A DNA stretch of 64,000 nucleotides from Betaproteobacteria bacterium (lineage in GTDB: Bacteria > Pseudomonadota > Gammaproteobacteria > Burkholderiales > Thiobacillaceae). Each line of letters starts with the position of its first letter. The first letter of the stretch is position 1. The DNA lies in the NCBI GenBank assembly GCA_020049415.1, contig JAIFKV010000012.1, forward strand, positions 22,517-86,516, in the 5' to 3' direction. A model generated the notes under the pieces. The model saw only the letters and a program-made list of their open reading frames with translations, was not told the DNA's origin and ran no database searches. The translations under genes and the position numbers were made by a program. This document shows, piece by piece, positions 17,754 to 27,176 of this stretch.

Positions 17754-18610
17754 TGCAGCTTGTCCATACCGTCACCGAACTGCGTGCCGCGCTGGGAGAG
17801 CATCGCGACACCGCCTTCGTGCCCACCATGGGCAATCTGCATAGCGGCCATATTTCGCTGATCGATCTGGCCCGAAAACATGGCAGCCCGGTCGTCGCCA
17901 GCATCTTCGTCAATCCGCTGCAATTTGGTATTGGTGAAGATTTCGAGCGTTATCCGCGCACTTTGGCAGCGGATTGCAGCCAATTGGATGCCGCCGGTTG
18001 CGACCTCGTATTCGCGCCAGACGCGCAAGAAATGTACTCGCAGCCGCAAACCTTCCACGTCCAGCCGCCATTGGCCGATGAACTTTGCGGCGCGTTTCGA
18101 CCGGGACATTTCCAGGGTGTCGCCACTGTCGTACTGAAGCTGTTCAACATGGTGCAGCCGCGCTACGCCGTTTTCGGCAAAAAGGATTACCAGCAACTGT
18201 TCATCCTGAAAGGCATGGTGCGTCAGTTCAATCTGCCCATCGTCATTCTGGAAGGCGAAACCAGCCGTGCTGACGACGGGCTTGCGCTATCGTCTCGCAA
18301 CGCTTACCTGACAAAAGAAGAACGCGCCGAAGCACCGCGTTTATTTCGCTTGTTGCGCGAGGCGGCACATCGAATCGAGGTCGGCGAACGCGACTTCACT
18401 GCCGTTGAACAGGCAGTAAGCGATGACCTGCGTGCCCATGGCTGGCGTGTGGACTATGTTTCCGTCCGCAGCCAAGTCAACTTGCTGGCACCCAAAAGCC
18501 AAGAATCGGATTCGGTCATCATCGCCGCCGCCCATCTAGGTCGCACTCGCCTGATCGACAACATCGAGTGTTGCAGCGGGTCAATCGATCTCAAGCGGCA
18601 AGAAATTTAG
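17753..18610 (+). CDS. panC: Pantothenate synthetase (pantoate-beta-alanine ligase)
   Basis: A 285-residue ligase that joins pantoate and beta-alanine with ATP. The nucleotidyl-transferase HxGH-type motif is in PTMGNLHSGHISL (H30, H33), and the second nucleotide site is DGLALSSRNAYL. FGKKDYQQL is also typical. The start is the ATG at 17753 overlapping the panB stop; the frame upstream of it is a shadow of panB. The 3' end overlaps the convergent GGDEF-EAL gene by 20 bases. Confidence 0.95.
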   Translation: MQLVHTVTELRAALGEHRDTAFVPTMGNLHSGHISLIDLARKHGSPVVASIFVNPLQFGIGEDFERYPRTLAADCSQLDAAGCDLVFAPDAQEMYSQPQTFHVQPPLADELCGAFRPGHFQGVATVVLKLFNMVQPRYAVFGKKDYQQLFILKGMVRQFNLPIVILEGETSRADDGLALSSRNAYLTKEERAEAPRLFRLLREAAHRIEVGERDFTAVEQAVSDDLRAHGWRVDYVSVRSQVNLLAPKSQESDSVIIAAAHLGRTRLIDNIECCSGSIDLKRQEI

Positions 18611-21104
18611 CCTCGAATTCCACCGCCGACAACGGCTTGGAGAACAGGTAACCCTGCGCGATAAAGCCTTCCTCACCCGCCAAGCGGGTCAAACAATCCA
18701 GCTGTAGTTCGGTCTCCACACCTTCCGCCACCACCTCCAGTCGCAAGCCGCGCGCCAGGCTGATAATCGCCTGCGCAACAGCGGTGTCTTCCGCCTCAAC
18801 GCCCAGACCATCGACAAAGGATTTGTCGATTTTCAACACATCGACCTGAAAGCGCCTGAGATAGGCAAGCGACGAATAACCGGTGCCGAAATCGTCAATG
18901 GCGATGCGGCAGCCCAAAGCCTTGATGCCTCGCAACACATCTTGCCCACGCGCAACATCTTCCATCACCACACCCTCGGTGATTTCCAGTTCCAGCGCCG
19001 AACCCGGCAGGCTGAATTTATGCAGCACGGCAGCAACCATTTCAACGAGGCCTTCCTGCCGAAACTGGGCCGCCGACAGATTGACCGCGATGCGGAAATC
19101 CGGCCCCAGTCGGTCACGCCACTGAGCGCATTGCCAACAGGCTTCATGCAATGCGAACTCACCCAGCTCGGCGATGATTCCACTCTTTTCCGCCACCGGA
19201 ATAAAACGCCCAGGCGGGACCGGGCCAATCTCGGCGGAATGCCAGCGCATCAGCGCCTCTATCCCGAGCACTCGACCATCCGGCGTAAATTGTGGCTGAT
19301 AGTGCATCGACAATTCGCCCGCCGCGAGGGCCTGACGCAAACCGTTCTCGATGCGCATGTTCTCGACCAGGTCGGCAGCCATATCGCCTGTAAAAAACTG
19401 GAAATTGTTGCGGCCACGTTCCTTGGCGCGATACATCGCCACATCAGCGTTCTTCAACAATTCTTCCGGCGTCGTTGCATCATCGGGGAACAAGGTAATC
19501 CCCAGGCTGGCGCCGCCGGCAACATCATGGCCGCTCAACCGATACGGCACCGACAGCGCTTCGACCAGTTGCGTGGCGATGCGAACCATCTCCTCCGCGC
19601 CTTTGGCATCCATCAAAACAATGGCAAACTCATCGCCGCCCAGACGCGCTACTGTATCCGATTCACGGACCCGATCCTTCAATCGCGCGGCCACTTCAAT
19701 CAGCAGTTCATCACCCATGGCATGTCCCAGGGTGTCATTCACCGCCTTGAAGTTGTCCAGATCAACGAACACCAACGCCATCACCACGTGTTCACGGCGA
19801 GTCTGAATCATCGCCTGGCGCAAGCGATCCTGAAACAACACCCGATTCGGCAATCCGGTAAGGGTATCGAAGTAGGCCAGGCTGGAAACGCGCTCGCGCG
19901 AATCAACCAATTCAGAAATATCGGAAACAATTCCGACCAACAAGCTCTCGCCCTGATTGCCTTTGACTGCGTCGATGTTGACCCACTGAACGTAATATTC
20001 GCCATTCTTGCGGCGATTCTTGATTTCGCCCTGCCAACGCCCAGTGGTTTCCAGACTCCGCCACATATCTCGATAAAACGCGGCATCCTGCAAACCAGAC
20101 TTGAGAATGCGCGGATTTTTCCCAAGCAACTCCGCCTCGCTGTAACCGGCAATACGGCAGTAGGCGGGATTCACCCGCACGATACCTCCACGCGCATCGG
20201 TAACAATGATGCCCTGCTGGCTGTTCTCGAAAACCGTACCGGCCAAAGCCAGATCGTTGGTCCGCTGGCGCAGGCTATCGAAATAACGTTTCACCGCCAG
20301 CGCCAGCGCCAGCAACAACACGATCACGCCCACCAGAAGTCCTGCCCGATAACGTCCGGCCTGGGTTTGCTCGGCGATCAACAAGGCATGATTAGCCTCA
20401 GCCAACTGCATCAGCGCATCACGACTGGTACCGTGAACCAAGCTCTGCAGATCGGTTTTCAGATGCGGGCTGAATTCCGCGATGATCTGCGCATGGCGAG
20501 ACAGACGACCGAATTCCAGACGCAGGGACTTCGGCAAGGTAACCGCCAGCGGCAGCAGTTTTTCCAGCGTACTTGCCACAACCTCGCCGACCTCTTGACC
20601 CTCACCGAGCGCCAGTAAAAACAACGCGTTGTTGAGGACAATCAATTCATGATGCAACGTATCGCCAACAACATCCTTGGGCAGGTTGCGCATGAAATTC
20701 TCGGCATCGCTTTGAAAATAGCGCAGCGAGTTGCGTATCAGTGCATTGCGCAGTTTGAAATCTTCCCAGCGCTGTTCACGGCCATCCACCGCGCGCAAAT
20801 AAGCATCAAGTAGCGGCCGTAAATTTTCGCGTGTCCCAACTTCACGCACCAACCCGGCCTGGTCGTCGAGAATGCTGCGCAGCCAGTAATTTGCCTCGTC
20901 GTAATTCGAGGTAACGCCATGGCGCAAGTGGATGGCCAATTCACGGAAGCGACTTTCCTCCGTCTGCAAACGCTCCAGACGCGCGCGCAGTGACGCATGG
21001 CTGGCGACGTCGCCCAAAATTGCCGGCAGGAAATAAAAGGGCAGGATTGCGACGAGCAGAACCACCATCAGCACGCCAAACTTGAAACGCCAAGTTGCCC
21101 TCAT
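18591..21104 (-). CDS. Membrane PAS-GGDEF-EAL c-di-GMP enzyme with N-terminal DAHL-like sensor
   Basis: An 837-residue bifunctional diguanylate cyclase/phosphodiesterase candidate. Order: membrane helix (about 8-30); a helical extracytoplasmic region (about 35-255) with YLRAVDGREQRWEDFKLRNALIRNS, which resembles the DAHL domain; a second helix (about 260-280); a PAS domain (about 295-405); a GGDEF domain with GGDEF at 489-493 preceded by the inhibitory RxxD (RESD); and an EAL domain with E616-A617-L618, DDFGTGYSSL and AEGVET. All catalytic motifs are intact, so either activity could be real. Its ATG overlaps the stop of the dihaem peroxidase gene (ATGA), which ties it to that periplasmic redox protein. 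Confidence 0.93.
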   Translation of the reverse strand: MRATWRFKFGVLMVVLLVAILPFYFLPAILGDVASHASLRARLERLQTEESRFRELAIHLRHGVTSNYDEANYWLRSILDDQAGLVREVGTRENLRPLLDAYLRAVDGREQRWEDFKLRNALIRNSLRYFQSDAENFMRNLPKDVVGDTLHHELIVLNNALFLLALGEGQEVGEVVASTLEKLLPLAVTLPKSLRLEFGRLSRHAQIIAEFSPHLKTDLQSLVHGTSRDALMQLAEANHALLIAEQTQAGRYRAGLLVGVIVLLLALALAVKRYFDSLRQRTNDLALAGTVFENSQQGIIVTDARGGIVRVNPAYCRIAGYSEAELLGKNPRILKSGLQDAAFYRDMWRSLETTGRWQGEIKNRRKNGEYYVQWVNIDAVKGNQGESLLVGIVSDISELVDSRERVSSLAYFDTLTGLPNRVLFQDRLRQAMIQTRREHVVMALVFVDLDNFKAVNDTLGHAMGDELLIEVAARLKDRVRESDTVARLGGDEFAIVLMDAKGAEEMVRIATQLVEALSVPYRLSGHDVAGGASLGITLFPDDATTPEELLKNADVAMYRAKERGRNNFQFFTGDMAADLVENMRIENGLRQALAAGELSMHYQPQFTPDGRVLGIEALMRWHSAEIGPVPPGRFIPVAEKSGIIAELGEFALHEACWQCAQWRDRLGPDFRIAVNLSAAQFRQEGLVEMVAAVLHKFSLPGSALELEITEGVVMEDVARGQDVLRGIKALGCRIAIDDFGTGYSSLAYLRRFQVDVLKIDKSFVDGLGVEAEDTAVAQAIISLARGLRLEVVAEGVETELQLDCLTRLAGEEGFIAQGYLFSKPLSAVEFEAKFLAA

Positions 21105-22117
21105 GGCTGGAAAGCGGAAGTCCGGCCGTTCAATGCATGCAGAAAAGCGACCAACTTTGTCCGATCCGAACTGGACAGCACGACACCTAATTGGTATCGC
21201 GACATGGCATCAACCGCCGCCTCGAGGGTGTCGATGGAACCATCATGAAAATACGGCGCAGTTTGCGCGATGTTGCGCAGGGTCGGCACCTTGAACACAT
21301 AGCGATCCGCTTCTCGTCCGGTCACGTTGAAACGCCCCAGATCACTCTTCGTTATCGGCTTGCCACGATCAGCAAAATAATCGCCCATAACCCCAAGATT
21401 GGCGTACATATTGCCACCCATGTTGACGCCTTGATGACATGCAATGCAGCCAAGTTTGCGAAAGGTATCCCAGCCCGCACGTGCATCAGCGGCAAGCGCG
21501 TTGACATCGCCCTTGAGATAGCGATCGAAGGGAGAATCCGGCGTGATCAGGCTGCGCTCGAACTCGGCGATGGCATGCTGAATATTTCGCGGGGTCAGAC
21601 CATCCGGCCAGATCACTTTGAAATCCCGCTCGTATTTGGCGTCACGGGAAAGTTTCTCGGTCACTGCAAGCCAGGTGGAATCCATTTCGATTGGGTTATG
21701 TACCGGCCCTTCCACTTGATCTTCCAGAGAGGCCGCGCGCCCATCAAAAAACTGCCGAAAGCCGAAGGCGCTATTCAAAACTGTGGGGCTATTCAATGTC
21801 CCGACTTGCTTGTCGACCCCCAACGCAACGGCAAGCGCATCAATCCCGAACATCTTCAGATCATGGCAGGACGCGCAGGAAACCGAGTCATCCCTGGACA
21901 AGCGGGGATCATGAAACAAGCGACGACCCAGTTCAACTTTGCGCCGATCGAGATCAAGCCTATCTGGAATAGGCGTAATAGGCTGCTCGGTAGCGGGCGG
22001 TACGTAGGTTGGAACAGCATCAACCCGCGCTGGCCGAATAGAAAGCCCGATAGCGCCGCCAATCGCCAAAAGCGTGATCCCACCCGCTAGCAGAGCCCAT
22101 CGAGTTCCGAACATCAC
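21101..22117 (-). CDS. Dihaem cytochrome c peroxidase family protein
   Basis: A 338-residue protein with an N-terminal membrane or signal segment (about residues 8-27) and two c-type haem motifs, CASCH at 81-85 and CIACH at 224-228, the spacing expected for bacterial dihaem peroxidases (CCP/MauG superfamily). FDGRAASLEDQVEGPVHNPIEM and VPTLRNIAQTAPYFHDGS are typical of the peroxidase branch. It would reduce H2O2 in the periplasm with electrons from a small cytochrome c. The N-terminus looks like an uncleaved anchor. It is translationally coupled to the GGDEF-EAL gene and lies 99 bases after the haem-binding protein gene. Confidence 0.9.
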   Translation of the reverse strand: MMFGTRWALLAGGITLLAIGGAIGLSIRPARVDAVPTYVPPATEQPITPIPDRLDLDRRKVELGRRLFHDPRLSRDDSVSCASCHDLKMFGIDALAVALGVDKQVGTLNSPTVLNSAFGFRQFFDGRAASLEDQVEGPVHNPIEMDSTWLAVTEKLSRDAKYERDFKVIWPDGLTPRNIQHAIAEFERSLITPDSPFDRYLKGDVNALAADARAGWDTFRKLGCIACHQGVNMGGNMYANLGVMGDYFADRGKPITKSDLGRFNVTGREADRYVFKVPTLRNIAQTAPYFHDGSIDTLEAAVDAMSRYQLGVVLSSSDRTKLVAFLHALNGRTSAFQP

Positions 22118-22216
22118 CGCGCCCTTATGAGGTTAATCGGCCAGCACCCGATGAATTTTAGAAACATCCGGTGATAAGCGCCAAGGCGGATCAGCGGGGA
22201 GACAAAGGGCAAAAGA

Positions 22217-22699
22217 TCAAGGCCCGGCCATCTCCAGATCGAACGCAATCGCTTGCAAGCCTTCGCGCGCGCAGGCTTCATCCTGCTCGCCAGTCGCCGC
22301 GCCAGAAACGCCGACCGCGCCGACTATATTACCCGCCGCCGAGATAGGAATGCCACCGGCGGAGAACACCAATCCATCCACCTTGCCAACGGCGAAAGGC
22401 TTGGTAAAGCGGTTTTCCATGGTTGACAACGGGGCGTTGAAATTGACGGCGGTATACGCCTTCTGCCGACTGATTTCGATGGTGACGCGCGGCGCAAGGG
22501 TGTCGCGCATAAAAACCATCGCATCGCCGCTGCGATCAACCACGGTAACACCAATCTGGATACCCTCCTTGCGACAGGCGGCAATGGTGGCCTGCGCCAG
22601 TCGCTCAGAGGCTTCCAGCGTCAGACGCGGAATCTTGATCAGCATGGGAGCCTCGGCTTGCGCCAGCAGCGGGGCAAACAACAAGGACAGCAAGAGCAT
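22217..22699 (-). CDS. Secreted haem-binding protein, HbpS/GlcG family
   Basis: From the ATG at 22699 the product is 160 residues with a signal peptide (MLLLSLLFAPLLAQA) and one HbpS/GlcG domain: LTLEASERLAQATIAACRK, VTVVDRSGDAMVFMRD, and the Gly/Ala-rich GLVFSAGGIPISAAGNIVGAVGVSG. HbpS of Streptomyces is an extracellular haem-binding redox sensor; other members are uncharacterised. The start is uncertain. The same frame is open to 23017, and an ATG at 22882 has a very strong purine-rich Shine-Dalgarno (GAGGAGGGCGAG), but it would place about 60 non-conserved residues before the signal peptide. Same strand as the dihaem peroxidase that follows. Confidence 0.8.
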   Translation of the reverse strand: MLLLSLLFAPLLAQAEAPMLIKIPRLTLEASERLAQATIAACRKEGIQIGVTVVDRSGDAMVFMRDTLAPRVTIEISRQKAYTAVNFNAPLSTMENRFTKPFAVGKVDGLVFSAGGIPISAAGNIVGAVGVSGAATGEQDEACAREGLQAIAFDLEMAGP

Positions 22700-23168
22700 G
22701 CAGGACTTTCGAATCGTCGGCTGCAAATAGCCGGCATCGGCCCATTTTTTGTCGCTTTCTTGGGCAATAGTTCGACGAGTCCCTGACGAAATCGTCAAAA
22801 GCGGGCCTCGGCGAGCGCTATTCTCGCTATCGACGACCAAAGCCAGACAGACGCCTGGCGTTGATTTATGGTCCATTTTCATCTCGCCCTCCTCTTGCTT
22901 TTGCGGGGTGGAACATCCCCGCCATGTTTCCCATATATCTGGCACGGATATTTGATAAATGCTCGCGCGCCCTCGCTGGCACCTTGTCCACACTGGAAAG
23001 TTTCGCTCCACACGCAAGAGGCAGGCCGGATTCGTAAGCCGCTAAAGCGGCAACGACTCCGCTCAGGCGGGTGGATGAATAACTACGCTACTCCTTCGCG
23101 TAATTCCCATTGCGAACAATGGCCGGCGCGAACATCACGCGAATTTATTAAATATTCTGCCGAGAAAA
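22700..23168. other. Intergenic stretch upstream of the haem-binding gene
   Basis: 469 bases between the chosen start of the haem-binding protein and the stop of the V-type ATPase D gene. The part from 22700 to 22882 is an in-frame extension of the haem-binding ORF with a strong ribosome site before the ATG at 22882. A short hairpin, GCGGGG paired with CCCCGC, lies at 22902-22921. The rest (22922-23168) shows no ORF with coding character on either strand, no RNA gene I recognise and no clear promoter. It may hold the end of the V-ATPase transcript and the promoter of the haem-binding gene. Confidence 0.5.
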
Positions 23169-23795
23169 TCAAGCGGCTTTGGCTGCCCGCGCGCGTAACA
23201 CTTTGATCTGGAACAAGGTATTACGCTCATCTTCTTCGAGAGCGGCACGGATGTGATGTACCGTCGCTTGGTAACGGGGAATGATGTTGTACTTCAGCGC
23301 GTTGACCCGTTTCTGAGTCTTGCGACTAGCCGCCAGTAAACGCCAAAGGGCGTTTTCCGCCTCGCCGAGTCGCGCCAACGTTATCGTAAGTTCGCGCAGA
23401 CGCAAGCGCGCCTCGTCAAAGCTGACATCGGTCCACATCAAGCCCACCGGCTGCAATGGCAGCGGCTCGGCGCTGACACTGGGGTATTCGACACCAACAC
23501 TGGAACGCGACACCACTTTGATCGCCACTGCCTGCTTCAGTCCAACCGATGCTTGACGCAGCATCTGACCACCCATGCGCATCTGCACAATGCCCAGCCA
23601 GTGGTAGGCCAGGCCCAATTCGGCGATAGTCAGCGCACGTAACTCGCGATACTGCGCCAACCGCTCATAAACCAGACGGGTCAGCAGATCGCGTTTTTTC
23701 TCCAGCATCTGTCGGCCCTGTTCAAGGAACTTGACCTGACGGCCGACCTGTAACAGCGCGCTCTTGGTAGGAGGTACGGAAAGACGTTTTTTCAT
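23169..23795 (-). CDS. ntpD: A/V-type ATPase subunit D (central stalk)
   Basis: A 208-residue protein with long N- and C-terminal helices, the coiled coil that forms the rotating central shaft. The N-terminus VPPTKSALLQVGRQVKFLEQG and the C-terminal RRVNALKYNIIPRYQ-type segment (here KRVNALKYNIIPRYQATV) are diagnostic of subunit D. It is the last gene of the nine-gene ATPase run and is separated from subunit B by 84 bases holding a hairpin and short direct repeats. Confidence 0.95.
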   Translation of the reverse strand: MKKRLSVPPTKSALLQVGRQVKFLEQGRQMLEKKRDLLTRLVYERLAQYRELRALTIAELGLAYHWLGIVQMRMGGQMLRQASVGLKQAVAIKVVSRSSVGVEYPSVSAEPLPLQPVGLMWTDVSFDEARLRLRELTITLARLGEAENALWRLLAASRKTQKRVNALKYNIIPRYQATVHHIRAALEEDERNTLFQIKVLRARAAKAA

Positions 23796-23837
23796 GGATC
23801 AGCGGGTAGCCGTTAGCGGGTAGCAGGTAGCTCAGAC

Positions 23838-23858
23838 TGGCGCGCTTTTGACGCGCCA
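23838..23858. repeat. Hairpin between ATPase subunits B and D
   Basis: Inverted repeat TGGCGCG (23838-23844) and CGCGCCA (23852-23858) with a seven-base loop, in the only sizeable spacer within the 3' half of the ATPase operon. There is no T-run after it on the minus strand, so it is not a typical terminator; it could be an RNA processing or attenuation site. Just beside it (23808-23831) are three imperfect copies of a GGTAGC-type direct repeat. Confidence 0.5.
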
Positions 23859-23879
23859 ATCGAGGCCACACGCTACGCG

Positions 23880-25268
23880 CTAGATGCTAGCGACTCCTTT
23901 GTGATATTTCGCCAATTCCTCTTCCGAGACACGGATCAAGGCATCCCCTGGCAGCATGGACAGCAAGTCCCAGGCCAAATTGAGGGTTTCGTAGACGCTA
24001 CGGTCTTCATCTTCACCTTGACCGATGAATTTACGCTCAAAGGCATTGGCGAATTCAAGATAGCGACGATCGGCATCGGACAATTCCTCAGCGCCGATGA
24101 TCGCCGCCAGACCGCGTACTTCCAGTGCCTTGGCGTAGCTGGCAAACAATTGACTGGCGACATGAGGGTGATCCTCACGCGTGAAGTTCTTGCCGACGCC
24201 GTCTTTCATCAAACGAGACAGCGAAGGCAGCACGGTAACCGGCGGGTAAACGTTCTGATTCGCCAATTCGCGGCCGAGCACAATCTGGCCTTCGGTAATG
24301 TAGCCAGTCAAGTCGGGAATCGGGTGGGTAATGTCATCGGATGGCATCGACAGCACCGGAATCATGGTGATTGAGCCACGCCGATTCTTGATCCGGCCGG
24401 CACGTTCGTAGATTTCAGCCAGGTCGGAATACAGGTAACCTGGATAGCCCTTGCGCGCCGGCACGTCACCGCGCAGAACCGCGACTTCTCGCAATGCTTC
24501 GGCATAAGCGGTCATGTCGGTCATCACCACCAACACGTGATAGTCCAGATCGAACGCCAGATACTCAGCAGCGGTCAGCGCCGCCCGCGGCGTCAACAAC
24601 CGCTCGATCACCGGCTCATCGGCCAGATTGAGGAACATCACGACCTTATTCAACACCCCGCTTTCTTCGAAACTTTCCTCGAAAAAGCGAGCATCGGCGT
24701 GGGAGGCGCCAAAAGCGGCGAACACCACGACAAATTCGGAGGCTTCCTCGCCCAGCAACTTGGCCTGCCGCACGATCTGCGCCGCGACCCGGTTATGCGG
24801 CAAGCCGCCGCCGGAGAAGATCGGCAGCTTCTGGCCACGCGTCAACGAATTCATACCATCGATGGCTGAAATACCGGTCTGGATGAATTCGCGCGGATAG
24901 GCGCGCGCCGCTGGATTGAGCGGCTCGCCGTTGACGTCGCGACGGTCGGCCGAAATGATGGGCGGACGGCCATCGCGAGGCAATCCCGCGCCGTTGAAGA
25001 TACGACCAAGAATGTCGCGCGAGACCGGCAGCTTGAATGGCTCGTCAAGGAAGCGCACCCAGGTACGCTCAAGGTCAAGTTCGTCGGTACCTTCGAACAC
25101 TTCCACCAATACGGCGTCGTCGGCGGCGCGGATCACCAGGCCGGAACGCAGACGCCCGGCATGGTCGCGCAATTGCACGCGGGAGCCAGCCGCCACGCCA
25201 GGCACACCGCCCATGACAATAAGCCCGCCCTGGGCTGAGGTTGCGGTTCTGAATTCGATATTTTTCAT
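23880..25268 (-). CDS. ntpB: A/V-type ATPase subunit B (regulatory nucleotide-binding subunit)
   Basis: A 462-residue subunit of the A3B3 head. It has the subunit-B hallmark of a degenerate P-loop (the region around residues 145-160 reads PIFSGGGLPHNRVAAQI, without GKT) and otherwise conserved segments such as FAAFGASHADARFFEESFE, VLVVMTDMTAYAEALREV, RKGYPGYLYSDLA and the catalytic-interface Arg region SLSRLMKDGVG. This separates it from F-type alpha and beta subunits. It starts 36 bases after subunit A. Confidence 0.97.
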   Translation of the reverse strand: MKNIEFRTATSAQGGLIVMGGVPGVAAGSRVQLRDHAGRLRSGLVIRAADDAVLVEVFEGTDELDLERTWVRFLDEPFKLPVSRDILGRIFNGAGLPRDGRPPIISADRRDVNGEPLNPAARAYPREFIQTGISAIDGMNSLTRGQKLPIFSGGGLPHNRVAAQIVRQAKLLGEEASEFVVVFAAFGASHADARFFEESFEESGVLNKVVMFLNLADEPVIERLLTPRAALTAAEYLAFDLDYHVLVVMTDMTAYAEALREVAVLRGDVPARKGYPGYLYSDLAEIYERAGRIKNRRGSITMIPVLSMPSDDITHPIPDLTGYITEGQIVLGRELANQNVYPPVTVLPSLSRLMKDGVGKNFTREDHPHVASQLFASYAKALEVRGLAAIIGAEELSDADRRYLEFANAFERKFIGQGEDEDRSVYETLNLAWDLLSMLPGDALIRVSEEELAKYHKGVASI

Positions 25269-25304
25269 GGCGTTACCCGTGGTGAAGCATTTAATTTGAC
25301 GATC

Positions 25305-27086
25305 TCAGGCGGTCTGCTCGTATTCCAGCATCATCTTCTCGAAGTCACTTGGAATGGCCGCGATCTTGACTTTCAGCGCAGCGATGTCTTCAGAAGTATG
25401 CTGACTCTTCCAGCGCCGCGCCTGGGTCATCAACGGCATTTGAATCAGTCTGCGCGCAGGCGCGCCAAGCTTCACCAGTTTCATGCCCTGATGGAAGATT
25501 TCCAGCATGGCGGCAAGCAGCGCGTACTGTTTTTCCGGTGAAGCAAAACTGTCGATTTCATCAATCGCCGACTGCTGCAACAAGCCTTCCTTGATCAAAC
25601 CGGCGGCTTCCAGCGTCCAGCGCTGTTCGCTGGACAACGCCTCGACGCCGACCAGATTGACGATGCGCTGAAGTTCTTCCGATGCGGCCAACAGGTCGAG
25701 CGCTTCGGCGCGCGCGGCTTCCCAGTTCGGGTCGACATTCTCCGCCCACCACTTGGCGGCGGAGCCGATATAACCGGAGAAGCTTTCCAGCCAGTCCACC
25801 GAGGGATAGTGACGCGCGTCGGCGAGCTCTTTCGACAACGCCCAGAATGTCTGGATGATCTCTTTGGTGTGACTGGTGACCGGTTCGGAAAAATCGCCGC
25901 CGGGCGGAGAAACCGCACCAATCAAGGTAACCGAACCATGCCCGCCGGAAAGCGTTTCCACCCGTCCGGCGCGCTCATAGAACGCCGCCAAACGTGAGCC
26001 CAGGTAGGCGGGATAGCCTTCTTCCACCGGCATCTGGCCAAGACGCCCGGCCACTTCGCGCAGCGCTTCCGCCCAGCGACTGGTGGAGTCGGCCACCATC
26101 ACCACATCAAGCCCCTGGTCGCGGAAATACTCGGCCAAAGTGATGCCGACATAGACCGAGGCTTCACGCGCCACCACCGGCATATTCGAGGTATTCGCCA
26201 CCAACAGCGTCCGCTCCATCAGCGGTCGGCCGGTATGCGGGTCTTTCAACTCGGGCATGAATTCGAGCACGTCGGTAAGTTCGTTACCACGTTCGCCACA
26301 TCCCACGTAAATGACGATTTCGGCGTTGCACCAACGCGCAATCTGCTGCTGCAACATGGTCTTGCCTGCGCCGAACGGGCCGGGAATCGCCGCTTTGCCA
26401 CCTTTCAACAACGGGTAGAAAGTATCCAGAATGCGTTGACCGGTAATCAACGGCGCCACGGCGTGATCGCGTTGCCGGAAAGGTCGCGGCGTGCGCACCG
26501 GCCAGCGGTGAAACAACTGCAGCTTCTCGATTTGGCCGCTGTTTTTCCCCTCGACCAAGCGCATGCGGCCAATCGCTTCTTCAATCGTGTAATCGCCTTC
26601 CGGGGCCAATTCCAACAATTCCCCATGCAGCAATGGCGGCACCATGATGCGGTGCAAAATGGATTCGGTTTCCTGCACCGTACCCAATATATCGCCACCA
26701 GAAAGCATGGCGCCCGCGCGCCGACTTGGCTCCGGCACAAAACGCCAGCGTTTGTCACGCGGCAAAGAGGGCACCGCCACACCGCGCGCCATCCGATCGC
26801 CACTCTGCTCCCAGACAGCCTGCAACGGTCGCTGTACACCATCGAAGATGGCGCCGAGAAGTCCCGGGCCGAGTTCAACAGACAGCGGCCAGCCCAGTCC
26901 ATGGGCTTCTTCGCCCGGACGCAGGCCGGCAGTATCTTCATAAAGCTGCGCCAGCGCGGTGTTGCCGTCACGGCCGATCACCTCGCCGACCAAACCCAGT
27001 CGCCCTACCCGCACCTGCTCGCCGAGTACCGTTTCCGGCAGTTCAAGCTTGACCAGGGGGCCGTTGATTTCGAGAATTTTGCCCAT
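25305..27086 (-). CDS. ntpA: A/V-type ATPase subunit A (catalytic)
   Basis: A 593-residue catalytic subunit. The P-loop GPFGAGKT is at residues 236-243. The long insertion between the N-terminal barrel and the P-loop (the non-homologous region, about 110-200) is present, which is specific to V/A-type A subunits and absent from F-type beta. Also seen: YVGCGERGNELTDVLEFMPEL, NTSNMPVVAREASVYVGITLAEYFRDQG and DSTSRWAEALREV. It hydrolyses or makes ATP at the A-B interface. Confidence 0.97.
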   Translation of the reverse strand: MGKILEINGPLVKLELPETVLGEQVRVGRLGLVGEVIGRDGNTALAQLYEDTAGLRPGEEAHGLGWPLSVELGPGLLGAIFDGVQRPLQAVWEQSGDRMARGVAVPSLPRDKRWRFVPEPSRRAGAMLSGGDILGTVQETESILHRIMVPPLLHGELLELAPEGDYTIEEAIGRMRLVEGKNSGQIEKLQLFHRWPVRTPRPFRQRDHAVAPLITGQRILDTFYPLLKGGKAAIPGPFGAGKTMLQQQIARWCNAEIVIYVGCGERGNELTDVLEFMPELKDPHTGRPLMERTLLVANTSNMPVVAREASVYVGITLAEYFRDQGLDVVMVADSTSRWAEALREVAGRLGQMPVEEGYPAYLGSRLAAFYERAGRVETLSGGHGSVTLIGAVSPPGGDFSEPVTSHTKEIIQTFWALSKELADARHYPSVDWLESFSGYIGSAAKWWAENVDPNWEAARAEALDLLAASEELQRIVNLVGVEALSSEQRWTLEAAGLIKEGLLQQSAIDEIDSFASPEKQYALLAAMLEIFHQGMKLVKLGAPARRLIQMPLMTQARRWKSQHTSEDIAALKVKIAAIPSDFEKMMLEYEQTA

Positions 27087-27176
27087 TTGTGTTTCCTAAT
27101 TGTGCGGGGTCAAGGGACCGCGCTTCGGCTTTCATCCATGAATGCCGATAACAGCGCCCAATCCCCCTACACTTGA

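Noticed and set aside
18942..20618. 558-codon open frame on the plus strand across the GGDEF-EAL gene
   Set aside because: Antisense shadow of a gene with intact GGDEF and EAL motifs. The product is rich in His, Gln and Arg, with no fold that I recognise.
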